A DNA stretch of 48,666 nucleotides from a bacterium (GTDB taxonomy: Bacteria > Gemmatimonadota > Gemmatimonadetes > Gemmatimonadales > Gemmatimonadaceae), in contig JAIXTI010000291.1 in the NCBI GenBank assembly GCA_027484025.1, positions 1 through 48,666 on the forward strand. The letters are read 5' to 3'. Shown piece after piece: positions 8,905 to 16,981 of the stretch (within the stretch, counting starts at the first letter, position 1; every line of letters starts with the position of its first letter). The position numbers were made by a program, and so were the translations under genes. Below the pieces are notes generated by a model. It had not been told where the DNA came from. It worked only from the letters and a program-made list of their open reading frames with translations, and did no database searches.

Positions 8905-9741
8905 TTACTGCCAGCCGCGGGAGCGATAGAGGAGGGTGGCCGCGGATTCATACAGCACATCGGCGAAGACCTGCCGCCGGCTTTCGGGGCGGTCGAGGCG
9001 GCTCAATGCATAGCTGCGCGACACCGCTGGCAGGCACTGCACGGCCAGCCCCACTCGCTCGACGGCCTCGCATGCCCGGCGGGTATGGGCGGGCGACGTG
9101 ACCAGCAAGACGCGCCGCCACCCGTTGGTCCGAGCCACCGCCGCGAAGGCCAGCGCCTCATCGCGGGTGCTGTGCACGTCGTGCACGAAGCGCAAAGCGA
9201 GTTCGGGGGCGAACGCGGCCGCAAGTTCACGCTGGTCCCGTTCAGAGGTCGCCACGGTGGGGTCATCGTCGTCCCCCACCGTCGAAAGCAGCAGCGTGGG
9301 GATGCGCCGGCGCTTGGCTTCGGCAACGCCGGTGAGCAACCGATCGAGCGCCGGCCCCATGACACGCCCTTCGCTGGTAACGGAACCGGAGAAGACGACC
9401 ACGGCATCGACTGGCGACCCTGGCTCCGGGTCGCGCCGCACGAACGGGTCGAGCAGCGGCGGCACGAGCGGTGTGTACGACACGATCAGCAGGAGCACGG
9501 CCCCGGTGGCGGTCGTGCCCCAGAGCCATGCGCCGACACTCGACGTGGCCAGCAGCGCGCCGATGGTCATGGCGAGCGCGCGTGCGAGCGAGAGCGGCAT
9601 GCCAAGGGCGTCAAAGACGCCAAGCGTGGCGAAGAGTTGCACGGCGCACAGCCCGAGCAGTGCGCCGGCACCTCGTACGAGACTCGTGGGGGCACGCGCT
9701 CCGACGTCGGCGCCTCGACCACGAAAGAGCAGATCACTCAC
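8905..9741 (-). CDS. YdcF-like (DUF218) inner-membrane protein
   Basis: GTG start at 9741, 278 residues, with AGGA upstream at about 11 bases. Three hydrophobic segments (about 22-45, 54-72, 76-93) anchor a C-terminal DUF218 domain from about residue 110. The domain shows DAVVVFSGS, a Gly/Arg-rich RLLTGVAEAKRRRIPTLLLS strand-helix unit, STRDEALAF (the usual T/S-xxE-A motif) and LLVTSPAHTRRA. DUF218 proteins (SanA/ElyC/YdcF) act in envelope or glycan-lipid metabolism, but the chemistry is unsettled. The start lies 30 bases beyond the NlpC/P60 gene's stop codon, so the two envelope genes are probably co-transcribed. Confidence 0.87.
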   Translation of the reverse strand: MSDLLFRGRGADVGARAPTSLVRGAGALLGLCAVQLFATLGVFDALGMPLSLARALAMTIGALLATSSVGAWLWGTTATGAVLLLIVSYTPLVPPLLDPFVRRDPEPGSPVDAVVVFSGSVTSEGRVMGPALDRLLTGVAEAKRRRIPTLLLSTVGDDDDPTVATSERDQRELAAAFAPELALRFVHDVHSTRDEALAFAAVARTNGWRRVLLVTSPAHTRRACEAVERVGLAVQCLPAVSRSYALSRLDRPESRRQVFADVLYESAATLLYRSRGWQ

Positions 9742-9771
9742 GTGTCTGCCGTCCTGCCATTCGTGTGCGCG

Positions 9772-10353
9772 TCAGCGCGACAACGAGTCGGCGAACGCGA
9801 GCAGGCTGTCGCGCATCTGCGCGGCGTTGACGTCGACGAAGCGACGGACGCCCTTCCACTGCCGAATGAGCGGGTTGCGCTGATTGAGCGACGTTTCGAT
9901 GACGCGGCGCTGCGAGGTGCTGGCGTGCACCATCTTGCCATCACCGACGTAAATGCCGACGTGCGAAATGCGCGAGCCGCGACCGAAGGTGAGCACATCA
10001 CCGGGCTTGAGCGCGGCGACGTTCTTGGGCACCTCGGCGCCGACCTTCGACTGTCCTTGCGCCGTCCGCGGAAGCACCACGTCGAGCATGCTCATGGCGT
10101 AGCGGACCAGACCGCTGCAATCGAGGCCGACACCGGGCTTGGTGCCGCCCAGCTTGTACCGCGTGCCGACACTGCCACGGGCCTTGGACACGATGCTGTC
10201 GCGCAACCGTTCGGCCGACGCACTGAACTGCGCAAACGGCTTCTTCGACTCGAGTTGCATGCCACGTCCCGCGTCCTGCGCCTGCGCCGACGACGACACC
10301 GCGACGAGCGCAGCGGCGACAACCGGAAACAGGGTGCGGGAGAGTCGGGTCAC
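9772..10353 (-). CDS. Exported NlpC/P60 family cysteine peptidase (cell-wall hydrolase)
   Basis: GTG at 10353 gives 193 residues with a tidy signal peptide (VTRLSRTLFPVV..., cleavage near SAQAQ at about 26). An in-frame ATG at 10407 would add 18 residues and is the alternative. The catalytic triad of NlpC/P60 is visible: Cys79 in GLDCSGLV, His131 in SHVGIYVGDG and the third polar residue His143 in MVHAS. GTRYKLGGT before the cysteine and LKPGDVLTFG between the Cys and His motifs are also standard. Such enzymes cleave the D-Glu-diaminopimelate link of peptidoglycan peptides. The N-terminal part before the domain is short, with no SH3 or LysM module, so targeting must be by the domain itself. 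Confidence 0.93.
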   Translation of the reverse strand: MTRLSRTLFPVVAAALVAVSSSAQAQDAGRGMQLESKKPFAQFSASAERLRDSIVSKARGSVGTRYKLGGTKPGVGLDCSGLVRYAMSMLDVVLPRTAQGQSKVGAEVPKNVAALKPGDVLTFGRGSRISHVGIYVGDGKMVHASTSQRRVIETSLNQRNPLIRQWKGVRRFVDVNAAQMRDSLLAFADSLSR

Positions 10354-10480
10354 GTGGTTTGGGCGACTGGTGAAGGCTGGGGCTGGCGGATTCGTGAAAC
10401 TATTCACGAGTACGACGCGGCACCAGAGTGAACTGTCACGCCGGGGGCGCTAATTGTGAGCCGACGGGAAATTCCCTTAT

Positions 10481-10709
10481 GTGGAAAACGGGTGGCTGGT
10501 CCGGCGGTCTATTGGCTGACGGCGCTAGCCCTCAGGGGGAAGAAAGCAAGGGGAAAGGACGGGGCGCGGTTGCGTCTACACCCGCAACCGCGGTGGTCGT
10601 GGCCGTTCCCGGTGGATCGTACCGCGCTTTCCCCTTTCTCCTTGCTTTCTTCCCCCTGAGGGCTAGCGCCGTCAGCCAATAGACCGCCGGACCAGCCCCC
10701 GTTGTTCAC
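10481..10709. repeat. ~229-bp imperfect palindromic intergenic repeat, copy A
   Basis: This element fills most of the 358-base gap between the NlpC/P60 and queE genes. The inner arms 10494-10557 and 10634-10697 (64 bases each) are reverse complements with one mismatch. Pairing resumes after five unpaired positions at GCGCGGT (10564-10570) with ACCGCGC (10621-10627), leaving a 50-base centre. Each arm carries CCCTCAGGGGGAAGAA followed by a GCAAGG / GGGGAAAG-type block and, outside, TGGTCCGGCGGTC. The right end stops 2 bases before the queE stop codon. A second copy with the same arms, centre (ACCGCRGT, CGGTGGANC) and ends is at 34949-35166. No transposase is present. Transcription would give a very stable hairpin. 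Confidence 0.85.
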
Positions 10710-10711
10710 GG

Positions 10712-11350
10712 TCAGCGAATGCCCAGCACCTTGTGCGTCTGCACCGAGAGCCGCCATTGCGGGTGCTCCATGCAGTACGCGAGGGCGGCCGCCGAGTTCT
10801 CAGCCTGCTCTGGCCCGTCCATGGGTTGCAGCAGGAAGCGCTGGAAATCCCAGGCGGCAAAGCGCTCGGGCATCGCCAACGGCTGCGGATACACCAGCTT
10901 GAGCTCGTGGCCAGACGTGAGGACGACGGGCGCGTTGGCCTTGGGGCTCACACAGATCCAGTCGAGGCCGGCCGGCGCCGGCTGCGTCCCGTTCGTCTCC
11001 ACGGCCACCTCGAAGCCCTCGGCATGCAGCGCCTCAATGGCGGCCGAGTCGAGCTGCAGCAGCGGCTCGCCGCCCGTACACACCACAAAGGGCCGCACCG
11101 TCGCCGGGGCATCGGCAGGCCAGCGGCTTTTCACGAAGGCCGCGAGTGCCTCGGCGGTGGCGAACTTGCCCCCGTCCGGCCCCACCCCCACAAAATCGGT
11201 GTCGCAGAACGTGCACACGGCGGTGGCGCGGTCCGCCTCGCGACCCGTCCACAGGTTGCACCCCGAAAAGCGGCAGAACACGGCGGCGCGACCGGCGTTG
11301 AGCCCTTCGCCCTGCAGCGTGTAGAAACACTCCTTGACCGTGTACGCCAC
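10712..11350 (-). CDS. queE: 7-carboxy-7-deazaguanine synthase (radical SAM)
   Basis: GTG at 11350 gives 212 residues; GGGAG sits 6 bases upstream, inside the end of queC. The enzyme converts 6-carboxy-tetrahydropterin to 7-carboxy-7-deazaguanine in the preQ0/queuosine pathway. The radical-SAM cluster motif is Cys31, Cys46, Cys49, with the long CX14CX2C spacing characteristic of the QueE branch that has an insert between the first two cysteines. YTLQGEGLNAGR at the start, CTGGEPLLQ (SAM-contacting GGEP) and VSPKA complete the signature. It follows queC with a 2-base gap and is certainly co-translated with it. queD and queF are not in the window. The repeat at 10481-10709 begins right after the stop codon. 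Confidence 0.95.
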   Translation of the reverse strand: MAYTVKECFYTLQGEGLNAGRAAVFCRFSGCNLWTGREADRATAVCTFCDTDFVGVGPDGGKFATAEALAAFVKSRWPADAPATVRPFVVCTGGEPLLQLDSAAIEALHAEGFEVAVETNGTQPAPAGLDWICVSPKANAPVVLTSGHELKLVYPQPLAMPERFAAWDFQRFLLQPMDGPEQAENSAAALAYCMEHPQWRLSVQTHKVLGIR

Positions 11351-11352
11351 CC

Positions 11353-12084
11353 TCAGCTCCCGTACGCGATGGGGTCGGTGGCACCGGCTTCGGCAAAGCC
11401 GCGCAGCCGCAGCTGACAGGCGTCGCAATGTCCGCAGGAGACGCCGTCCGGCGACGGATCGTAGCAGCTGGTGGTCAGGCTATAGTCCACGCCCAGTTCG
11501 TGCCCCAGCGTAACGATCTGCGCCTTGGTGAGGTGCTGCAGCGGCGCGTGAATGCGCAGACGCTGCGTGCCCTGCACGCCGGCGGCAGTCGCAAGATTCG
11601 CCATCGTTTCGAACGCCGCGACGTATTCCGGCCGGCAGTCGGGATAGCCGGAGTAGTCCAGGGCGTTCACGCCAATGAAAATGGCGTCGGCCCCCAGCAC
11701 CTCGGCCCACGCCAGCGCGAACGACATGAAAATCGTGTTGCGCGCCGGGACATACGTGACCGGAATCTCGTCGACCGCGTGGTCCACATCGCGATCCTTC
11801 GGCACGTCGACGTCGGCCGTAAGTGCCGAACCGCCCCACTGACGCAGGTCGATATCGACCACCACGTGCTTCGCCACCCCCATGGCCTGAGCCACGCGCC
11901 GTGCCGCGTCGATTTCCACCGAGTGGCGCTGTCCGTAGCGGAAGGTCATGGCATAGGGGGTATACCCCTCGCGCTTGGCCACCGCGAGGACCGTCGTGGA
12001 GTCGAGTCCGCCGGAAAGCAACACCACGGCCGGAGCCCCTGCCGCCGAGCTCAGTGTGGGGGAGGTGTTCGGTTCGCCAGTCAT
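11353..12084 (-). CDS. queC: 7-cyano-7-deazaguanine synthase
   Basis: ATG at 12084 gives 243 residues; the open frame upstream of it overlaps the divergent gene and is not coding. QueC makes preQ0 from 7-carboxy-7-deazaguanine using ATP and ammonia. The PP-loop SGGLDS is at residues 24-29, with YGQRHS and [10 protein letters not shown] in the expected order. The C-terminal zinc site is Cys207, Cys217, Cys220, Cys223 (SCGHCDAC). It is the first gene of a queC-queE pair and is divergent from the terC-family gene across 79 bases, which must hold both promoters; no riboswitch fold could be recognised there. Confidence 0.96.
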   Translation of the reverse strand: MTGEPNTSPTLSSAAGAPAVVLLSGGLDSTTVLAVAKREGYTPYAMTFRYGQRHSVEIDAARRVAQAMGVAKHVVVDIDLRQWGGSALTADVDVPKDRDVDHAVDEIPVTYVPARNTIFMSFALAWAEVLGADAIFIGVNALDYSGYPDCRPEYVAAFETMANLATAAGVQGTQRLRIHAPLQHLTKAQIVTLGHELGVDYSLTTSCYDPSPDGVSCGHCDACQLRLRGFAEAGATDPIAYGS

Positions 12085-12163
12085 ATGCTCACAAAGTACA
12101 CAATTGGTCTCCCCGCGTCCCCCACACCTTTTCCGGACGCGTGTCCCTCGCCAGCTTCCGCCC

Positions 12164-12886
12164 ATGTTCGATTGGATTAACGACCCGCAGGCGTGGATTT
12201 CCCTGCTTACGCTGTCCGTGCTCGAGGTCGTCCTCGGCATCGACAACATCATTTTCATCTCGATTCTGTCGGGGAAGCTCAGCGACGCGGACAAGGGCAA
12301 AGCGCGTTCCTTCGGGCTCGCCGGTGCCTTTGTCAGCCGCGTCCTGCTGTTGCTCTCCATCACCTGGGTCATGCAGCTCACGCGGCCGCTCTTCACGGTG
12401 CTCACGCGTGACGTGTCGGGGCGCGACCTCATTTTGCTCGTCGGTGGACTTTTTCTCATCGCGAAAGCGACGATGGAAATTCACAGCAAGCTCGAGGGCC
12501 CTGACGAAGAAGGCGAACAGCAGGCGCGCGCCGGCCGGTCCTTGTGGGGAACCGTCGCGCAAATTGCCGTGCTCGACATCGTGTTTTCGCTCGACTCGGT
12601 CATCACCGCCGTGGGAATGGCCGACGATGTCAGCATCATGATTCTCGCCAACGTCGTCGCGTTGTGCGTGATGCTCTTTGCGGCGCGCCCCATTGGCGAC
12701 TTTGTCGAAGAGCACCCCACCGTGAAGATGCTCGCCCTCGCTTTTCTCGTGCTCATTGGCACCAACCTGGTGGCCGAAGGCATGGGGCAGCATATCCCGA
12801 AGGGCTACACCTACGCCGCCATGGCCTTCTCGGTCGTGGTGGAAATGCTCAACATCCGCGTGCGCAAAAAATCGAAGGCTGCCTGA
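12164..12886 (+). CDS. TerC family integral membrane protein
   Basis: ATG at 12164 gives 240 residues. Seven or so hydrophobic segments are seen. The two family signatures with intramembrane acidic residues are present: [16 protein letters not shown] near the N terminus and [17 protein letters not shown] after the central loop. TerC/Alx proteins export manganese or load it into exoenzymes in several bacteria, which is a family-level expectation only. The cytoplasmic loop (about 104-120, charged [14 protein letters not shown]) is normal. It is a single-gene unit, followed by a hairpin at 12918-12941. Confidence 0.92.
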   Translation: MFDWINDPQAWISLLTLSVLEVVLGIDNIIFISILSGKLSDADKGKARSFGLAGAFVSRVLLLLSITWVMQLTRPLFTVLTRDVSGRDLILLVGGLFLIAKATMEIHSKLEGPDEEGEQQARAGRSLWGTVAQIAVLDIVFSLDSVITAVGMADDVSIMILANVVALCVMLFAARPIGDFVEEHPTVKMLALAFLVLIGTNLVAEGMGQHIPKGYTYAAMAFSVVVEMLNIRVRKKSKAA

Positions 12887-12917
12887 GAAGGGCGCGGCTC
12901 ATCAGTTGAGGTCACCC

Positions 12918-12941
12918 GGGTGTCCACATTGGTGGACACCT
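12918..12941 (+). terminator. Hairpin after the terC-family gene
   Basis: GTGTCCAC-ATTG-GTGGACAC forms an 8-bp perfect stem that extends to 10 bp with one G-T pair (12918-12927 with 12932-12941). It lies 31 bases after the stop codon. There is no U-tract, so it may be a weak or factor-assisted terminator or an mRNA 3' end stabiliser. Confidence 0.5.
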
Positions 12942-12959
12942 GACGGCAACGGGATCCGT

Positions 12960-12984
12960 CAAGTCATTCTGGTACAATGACTTG
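12960..12984 (+). promoter_or_regulatory. Inverted repeat overlapping a -10-like TACAAT upstream of the barrel gene
   Basis: A 9-bp perfect inverted repeat (CAAGTCATT at 12960-12968, AATGACTTG at 12976-12984) has a 7-base centre, and TACAAT at 12973-12978 overlaps the right arm. No good -35 box is seen at 17-18 bases. The site is about 70 bases before the ATG at 13050. It could be an operator over a promoter or a short 5' UTR hairpin. Confidence 0.4.
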
Positions 12985-13049
12985 GCGTTGCACTCGTGGA
13001 TGGCCCCGGCTGTGCGACATGCGGGGACGTCACCAACTCTGGAGTTTCC

Positions 13050-13676
13050 ATGAAGGCCAATCTCGTTCGCAGCTCGCTTGCCGCCGTCCTCGTGGCCGTC
13101 TCCCCGCTCGTCGCGCAGGCACAGAAAGGGACGGGCGTTGGCGCGCACCTGGCGCCGTTCGCCGGGTATCTCATTACCGGCGATTGGTACGACGGCCCGG
13201 TCGGGACGAGCATCTCGGCCACCAATGCGCCCACGCTCGGCGTGCAGGGCGGTATCCCGCTTTCCACGGGCGTGTCGCTCGTCGGTAATCTCGCCTATGC
13301 CTCCGGCGATCTGCGCATAGGGTTGCCGCTGCTGGGTGGTGTCAATGTCGGGTCGGCCAACACGTGGATGTACGACGTGGGCCTCGAACTCGGCGGCCTG
13401 GGCGGGCGTTCCACCGGTATCGCGCCATTCGTGCAAGGCGGGATCGGCGGGATGACCAACGACATCAAGGTCCGCGTGCTCGAGACGCGTTCCTCGAACG
13501 TGGCGTACACCGCCGGGGTAGGAGTGGATGTTGGGATTTCCGACGGGTTGGTGTTACGCGTTCAGGCGAAGGACTGGATCAGCCGGTTCAACTCCGAAGA
13601 CGCCGTGGGCTTTCGCGCGAACGGAAATCTCGCGCACAACGTGGCGCTTACGGCGGGCGTGAAACTGCGCTTCTAA
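13050..13676 (+). CDS. Small outer-membrane beta-barrel protein
   Basis: ATG at 13050, with GGAG 6 bases upstream, gives 208 residues; an in-frame start at 12996 lies too far 5' of that site. Signal peptide 1-24 ends VAQAQ. The mature part consists of alternating amphipathic beta strands (GVSLVGNLAYASGDL, TWMYDVGLELGGLGG, GIAPFVQGGIGGM, NVALTAGVKLRF) and ends in phenylalanine, the usual last residue for BamA-dependent barrels. About eight strands fit an OmpW/OmpA-barrel-sized pore. The function is not predictable. The gene is monocistronic, with an inverted repeat in its leader. Confidence 0.8.
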   Translation: MKANLVRSSLAAVLVAVSPLVAQAQKGTGVGAHLAPFAGYLITGDWYDGPVGTSISATNAPTLGVQGGIPLSTGVSLVGNLAYASGDLRIGLPLLGGVNVGSANTWMYDVGLELGGLGGRSTGIAPFVQGGIGGMTNDIKVRVLETRSSNVAYTAGVGVDVGISDGLVLRVQAKDWISRFNSEDAVGFRANGNLAHNVALTAGVKLRF

Positions 13677-13750
13677 GGCGGTGACATGCTGGTGCCATGA
13701 GCGACCTGCCGGGATAGCTTGCAGCAGGACTTTCTCCGAACAGGACTCCA

Positions 13751-15541
13751 GTGGATCAGCTTGTGACTTCAGTTCGTCGACTCATCGTTGCGGTAGCCTG
13801 TGCTGCCGCGACTGCCGTCGTTTCCACCCCTGTGTTGGCGCAGGCGGGCACCGGGCAGGCCGCTACCACCGACAGCCTGTCGGCGGCGTCGGCGCGCGAT
13901 CCGCTGCGTGGTTCACCCAGCAGCGTGAGCAGCCTCGGCTCGTCGGCACGTGGGCAGCAGGACGCATTCGAGCGCAATCACCGGCTCGGCCTGCGCTTCT
14001 ACAACGGCGGCGCCGACGCCACCTGCGAAGTGCCACTGGGCCGCATCTGCTATTGGAACAACAATGGCGACGTGCCGCCTCCCGCCGAGCGTACCGATGC
14101 GAAGATCGAGCGCGAACAGTTGCTCGAGTTGCTCGGACGGGCGCAAGCCGCCGATCCGAAGGACGATTGGGTGAGCGGTATGCGCGTGCGCTACGCCATG
14201 GAAGGCGGCTTCCCCGATACGGCGCTCGTGGCGGCGCGCGCGTGTGGTGGCACCGAGTGGTGGTGTCAGGCGCTGCGTGGCATGGCACTGCACAATGTGA
14301 ATCAGCATGTGGCCAGCGGACAGGCGTTCGACCGCGCCTTGGCCAGCATGACCGAGTCGCAGCGGTGCGCGTGGAGCGATCTCACGATGTGGCTCGATCC
14401 GCTCATGCAGCCCGCGTACAAAGCCCTTTCGTGCACCGAGCGTCTTGCGCGCAACGAGCGCATCTTCCGCCTCGCGCAGCCGCTGTGGATGCTGCCGGGC
14501 AACGACATCAAGAACGAACTCTTTGCACGCCGCACGATGTCGCGTGTGCATTCGCTCGGGCGCATTCCCTACGATTTGCAGTGGGGCGATGACCTGCTCG
14601 AATCGCAGGTGCGCTACGGATGGCCCACGGCGTGGTCGGTGCAGAACGGTGGCGTGGCCGATCCACGTCCGCCGCAGGTCATCGGGCACGAGCCGACGCC
14701 CAGCTACGACTTCATGCCGCTCATCGAAGCCATCGACAACCCGCTCGACGCGAAGTCGACCGATTGGGACATGAAGCGCAAGAAGGCGCGCATGCGCTAC
14801 AGCACGCGCTACGCCGCCGGTTTTGGCGCCCTACCGCATCAGGTCGCGCGCTTCCGCCGTGGTGATACCACGGTGGTCGCAGGGGGCTACCGGCTCATGC
14901 GTGAACTCGAAATGGGCCGCGCGCCGTATCAGGCGGGGCTGGTGCTCGACCGCGTCGACGGGGGCAAGCCGATCGTCGTCACGAAGGACAGTGCAGGGGC
15001 GAACGGCGCGTTGCTCGCCGCCATGCAGGCGCCGATGCTCGCCAGCATCGAAGTGCTCGCCCCGGTAGGCAAGCGTGCCGCTCGCGCACGGACCGTGGTG
15101 CAACCGCTCCCGGCCGATGCGCGCCTCTCCGACTATCTGTTGCTGCAGCGTGGCGATCCGTCGCCGACGCCGAGTCTCGAACGCAACGCCGCACAGGCGT
15201 ACGGCTCGCTCGAAATTGACGGCGGCACGCAGATCGGCATTTACTGGGAGATGTATCGTCAGGCCAGTCCCGGCGCGCCGTTGCAGGTGTCGCTGCGTGC
15301 CACGAGACTGGGCGCGAGCTTCATGCAGAAGCTCGGGTCGTCGATCGGATTGTCGAAGGCACTCACGCCCGTGTCGATCAAGTACAACGACAACGGGCGC
15401 CCTGATGGTGGTGCCGGTCGTAGCCTCACGCTGAACTTTCCGAGCGTACCGGCTGGCGATTATCAGCTGACGCTGCTGGTGAGTGGTGCGGGTGTCACCG
15501 ATTCGACGACGCAACGCATACGGGTGCGGCCGGCGAAGTAG
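13751..15541 (+). CDS. Secreted protein of unknown function with TPR-like N-terminal half
   Basis: The GTG at 13751 has AGGA 5 bases upstream; a second in-frame GTG is at 13763. The product of 596 residues starts with a signal peptide (about 1-31, ending PVLAQ). Residues about 110-290 are helical with repeat-like pairs (REQLLELLGRAQAADPKDDW, PDTALVAARACGG), as in TPR/SEL1-type scaffolds. Six cysteines are seen in the first half, plausible for disulfides in an exported protein. The C-terminal half is beta-rich (VSIKYNDNGRPDGG, GDYQLTLLVSGAG), ending like an Ig-type or GWxTD-associated domain. RYGWPTAWS and HEPTPSYDF are distinctive but not from a family I can name. Its 3' end is 3 bases from the stop of the opposing barrel gene. 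Confidence 0.72.
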   Translation: MDQLVTSVRRLIVAVACAAATAVVSTPVLAQAGTGQAATTDSLSAASARDPLRGSPSSVSSLGSSARGQQDAFERNHRLGLRFYNGGADATCEVPLGRICYWNNNGDVPPPAERTDAKIEREQLLELLGRAQAADPKDDWVSGMRVRYAMEGGFPDTALVAARACGGTEWWCQALRGMALHNVNQHVASGQAFDRALASMTESQRCAWSDLTMWLDPLMQPAYKALSCTERLARNERIFRLAQPLWMLPGNDIKNELFARRTMSRVHSLGRIPYDLQWGDDLLESQVRYGWPTAWSVQNGGVADPRPPQVIGHEPTPSYDFMPLIEAIDNPLDAKSTDWDMKRKKARMRYSTRYAAGFGALPHQVARFRRGDTTVVAGGYRLMRELEMGRAPYQAGLVLDRVDGGKPIVVTKDSAGANGALLAAMQAPMLASIEVLAPVGKRAARARTVVQPLPADARLSDYLLLQRGDPSPTPSLERNAAQAYGSLEIDGGTQIGIYWEMYRQASPGAPLQVSLRATRLGASFMQKLGSSIGLSKALTPVSIKYNDNGRPDGGAGRSLTLNFPSVPAGDYQLTLLVSGAGVTDSTTQRIRVRPAK

Positions 15542-15544
15542 CCG

Positions 15545-16981
15545 CTAGCGCCGCACCAGCACCATCCCCACGGGGCTTCCATATTCATCGTTACCGATGG
15601 GAAGTCCCGGTGGGGCAATCCACTGCCCGCCGTCGGCGCGCATGATAATGCGGTGCATGCCGGGTGACAGCTTGAGCTCGGCACGCCAGCGTCCGTTTTG
15701 CAAGCGGCGCATTGGAGTAATGCTCCACTGCGTAGCGTCGCCCATGAGCTCCACCGACTCGGCTTTCGGCGCGTCGACGAGAAGCACCACACGGAGCGTA
15801 TCACGGACGGTGGTCGACCGCGCGTCGTCGGGCACACCCGTCTCGATGGATGCGCTATCGACGACGCCAAGGGTGCGCGTCTCGAACGCGAGAATGCCGC
15901 CGGGAGTCCCGTCGTTGTCGCGCCAGGGCAGTCGCGAGATGCGCACGCCGAGTGCGACCATGGGCGAGAATGCCGACCGATTACGCAGTTCGTCGCGCAA
16001 CATGGCGCCGCCGACGGTGGCCGAGTTGGTGGCCGCGGCGCCGACGAGCGAAAGCCACCCCGTGACCGGCTGCACTATAGCCAACGACGCCACCGTGGGA
16101 ATGTTCTGCGGCGTGGGCGCGAGCGCGTCGCTCGTGATCCAGCGCGCGACCGGCGCGGTGACCGACAACAACCACTGCGTCTGGCCCGTGTTGAAGCCCG
16201 CCGACGCGATACCGGTGGCGAGATCGCGCCGCTGCACGGTACGCAACGTACTGCTGTTGGTCAGGCGCCCTGCACCCGACGGCACATTGACCATGGGGCG
16301 CGGTACATCGACGGTGAATGTCTGAGTGGTCACGCGCGTCGCGCGTTCGAACGACATGCCAAAGGCGAAGTCGACGCCCAGATACGTCGTCACCATACCG
16401 CCTTCGGCGCGCGCGAGCTGACCCACATCGATACGACGCGTAATGGTCGTATCACCAATGACGGGATCGGCCGCCATCGACGGCGCCATCAGTCTGGCCA
16501 GCGAGCTGCCGAACGGATTCGTGCCTGGCTGTCCGTTGACGGACGACCGGCCATAACTCACCGCACTCCAGAGGCGCTGTTCACCGAAACGCGCACGCGC
16601 GCGCACCGAGAGCACCCCCTGCGCTTGCGCCGTGCCCGTGACGCCGTCGGTGAAGTGCACGTTGCCACTGCCCAGCGCGGCGAGCCGGACGCGCCCGAGA
16701 CGGCCCATCGGCTGCGTCGCGCCGAACCAGAGATCGTTGCGCTGCGCGAGCGAGTTGCCGTTACCATCGGGGAGCGAGGCGATGCCCAGTACCGAGAAGG
16801 TCGAGGCGTCGGTGACGGGGCCGATGGTGGACGCGGGCGCCATCGGCGCATCGCCGCGAACCTGCGCACGCAACGTTTCCGCCGACGCTCCCACGGAGAG
16901 CAGCGCGCAGGGCAAGGCCCATCCGCGGCTCCGAAGGGAGCGGCGGCGCATCGCGCGGGAGGAACGGCGAGCGGGCGTCAC
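15545..16981 (-). CDS. Outer-membrane protein with C-terminal glycogen-binding-type (CBM48/AMPK-beta) domain
   Basis: GTG at 16981 overlaps the preceding stop (GTGA); an internal ATG at 16951 would give a tighter signal peptide. Length 478. After the signal peptide (ending about TLRAQ) residues 50-390 read as many short amphipathic strands rich in Ala, Thr and Arg, as in a large beta-barrel. The final 82 residues (397-478) form an E-set domain (VLLVDAPKAESVELMG, GRWRAELKLSPGMHRIIMR) like the glycogen-binding domain of AMPK-beta and branching enzymes. Only part of the usual aromatic platform is visible (Trp in ATQWS, Trp in GGQWIAPPG). The gene is last in a four-gene coupled cassette headed by an ECF sigma factor; the putative anti-sigma protein has the same type of domain. 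Confidence 0.75.
   Translation of the reverse strand: MTPARRSSRAMRRRSLRSRGWALPCALLSVGASAETLRAQVRGDAPMAPASTIGPVTDASTFSVLGIASLPDGNGNSLAQRNDLWFGATQPMGRLGRVRLAALGSGNVHFTDGVTGTAQAQGVLSVRARARFGEQRLWSAVSYGRSSVNGQPGTNPFGSSLARLMAPSMAADPVIGDTTITRRIDVGQLARAEGGMVTTYLGVDFAFGMSFERATRVTTQTFTVDVPRPMVNVPSGAGRLTNSSTLRTVQRRDLATGIASAGFNTGQTQWLLSVTAPVARWITSDALAPTPQNIPTVASLAIVQPVTGWLSLVGAAATNSATVGGAMLRDELRNRSAFSPMVALGVRISRLPWRDNDGTPGGILAFETRTLGVVDSASIETGVPDDARSTTVRDTLRVVLLVDAPKAESVELMGDATQWSITPMRRLQNGRWRAELKLSPGMHRIIMRADGGQWIAPPGLPIGNDEYGSPVGMVLVRR

Noticed and set aside
8731..10431. A 566-codon + strand frame over three minus-strand genes
   Set aside because: It crosses gene boundaries of three supported genes and has no domain.
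10481..10709. Insertion sequence or transposon end
   Set aside because: No transposase frame, no clear target duplication; the element is a palindrome with a homologous copy of the same size elsewhere.
12085..12163. Manganese (yybP-ykoY) riboswitch upstream of the terC-family gene
   Set aside because: Only 79 bases separate the divergent starts and no fold of that class can be made by eye.
12912..13436. A 174-codon minus-strand frame opposite the small barrel gene
   Set aside because: The + strand gene has a signal peptide, ribosome binding site and amphipathic strands ending in Phe; the minus frame has none.
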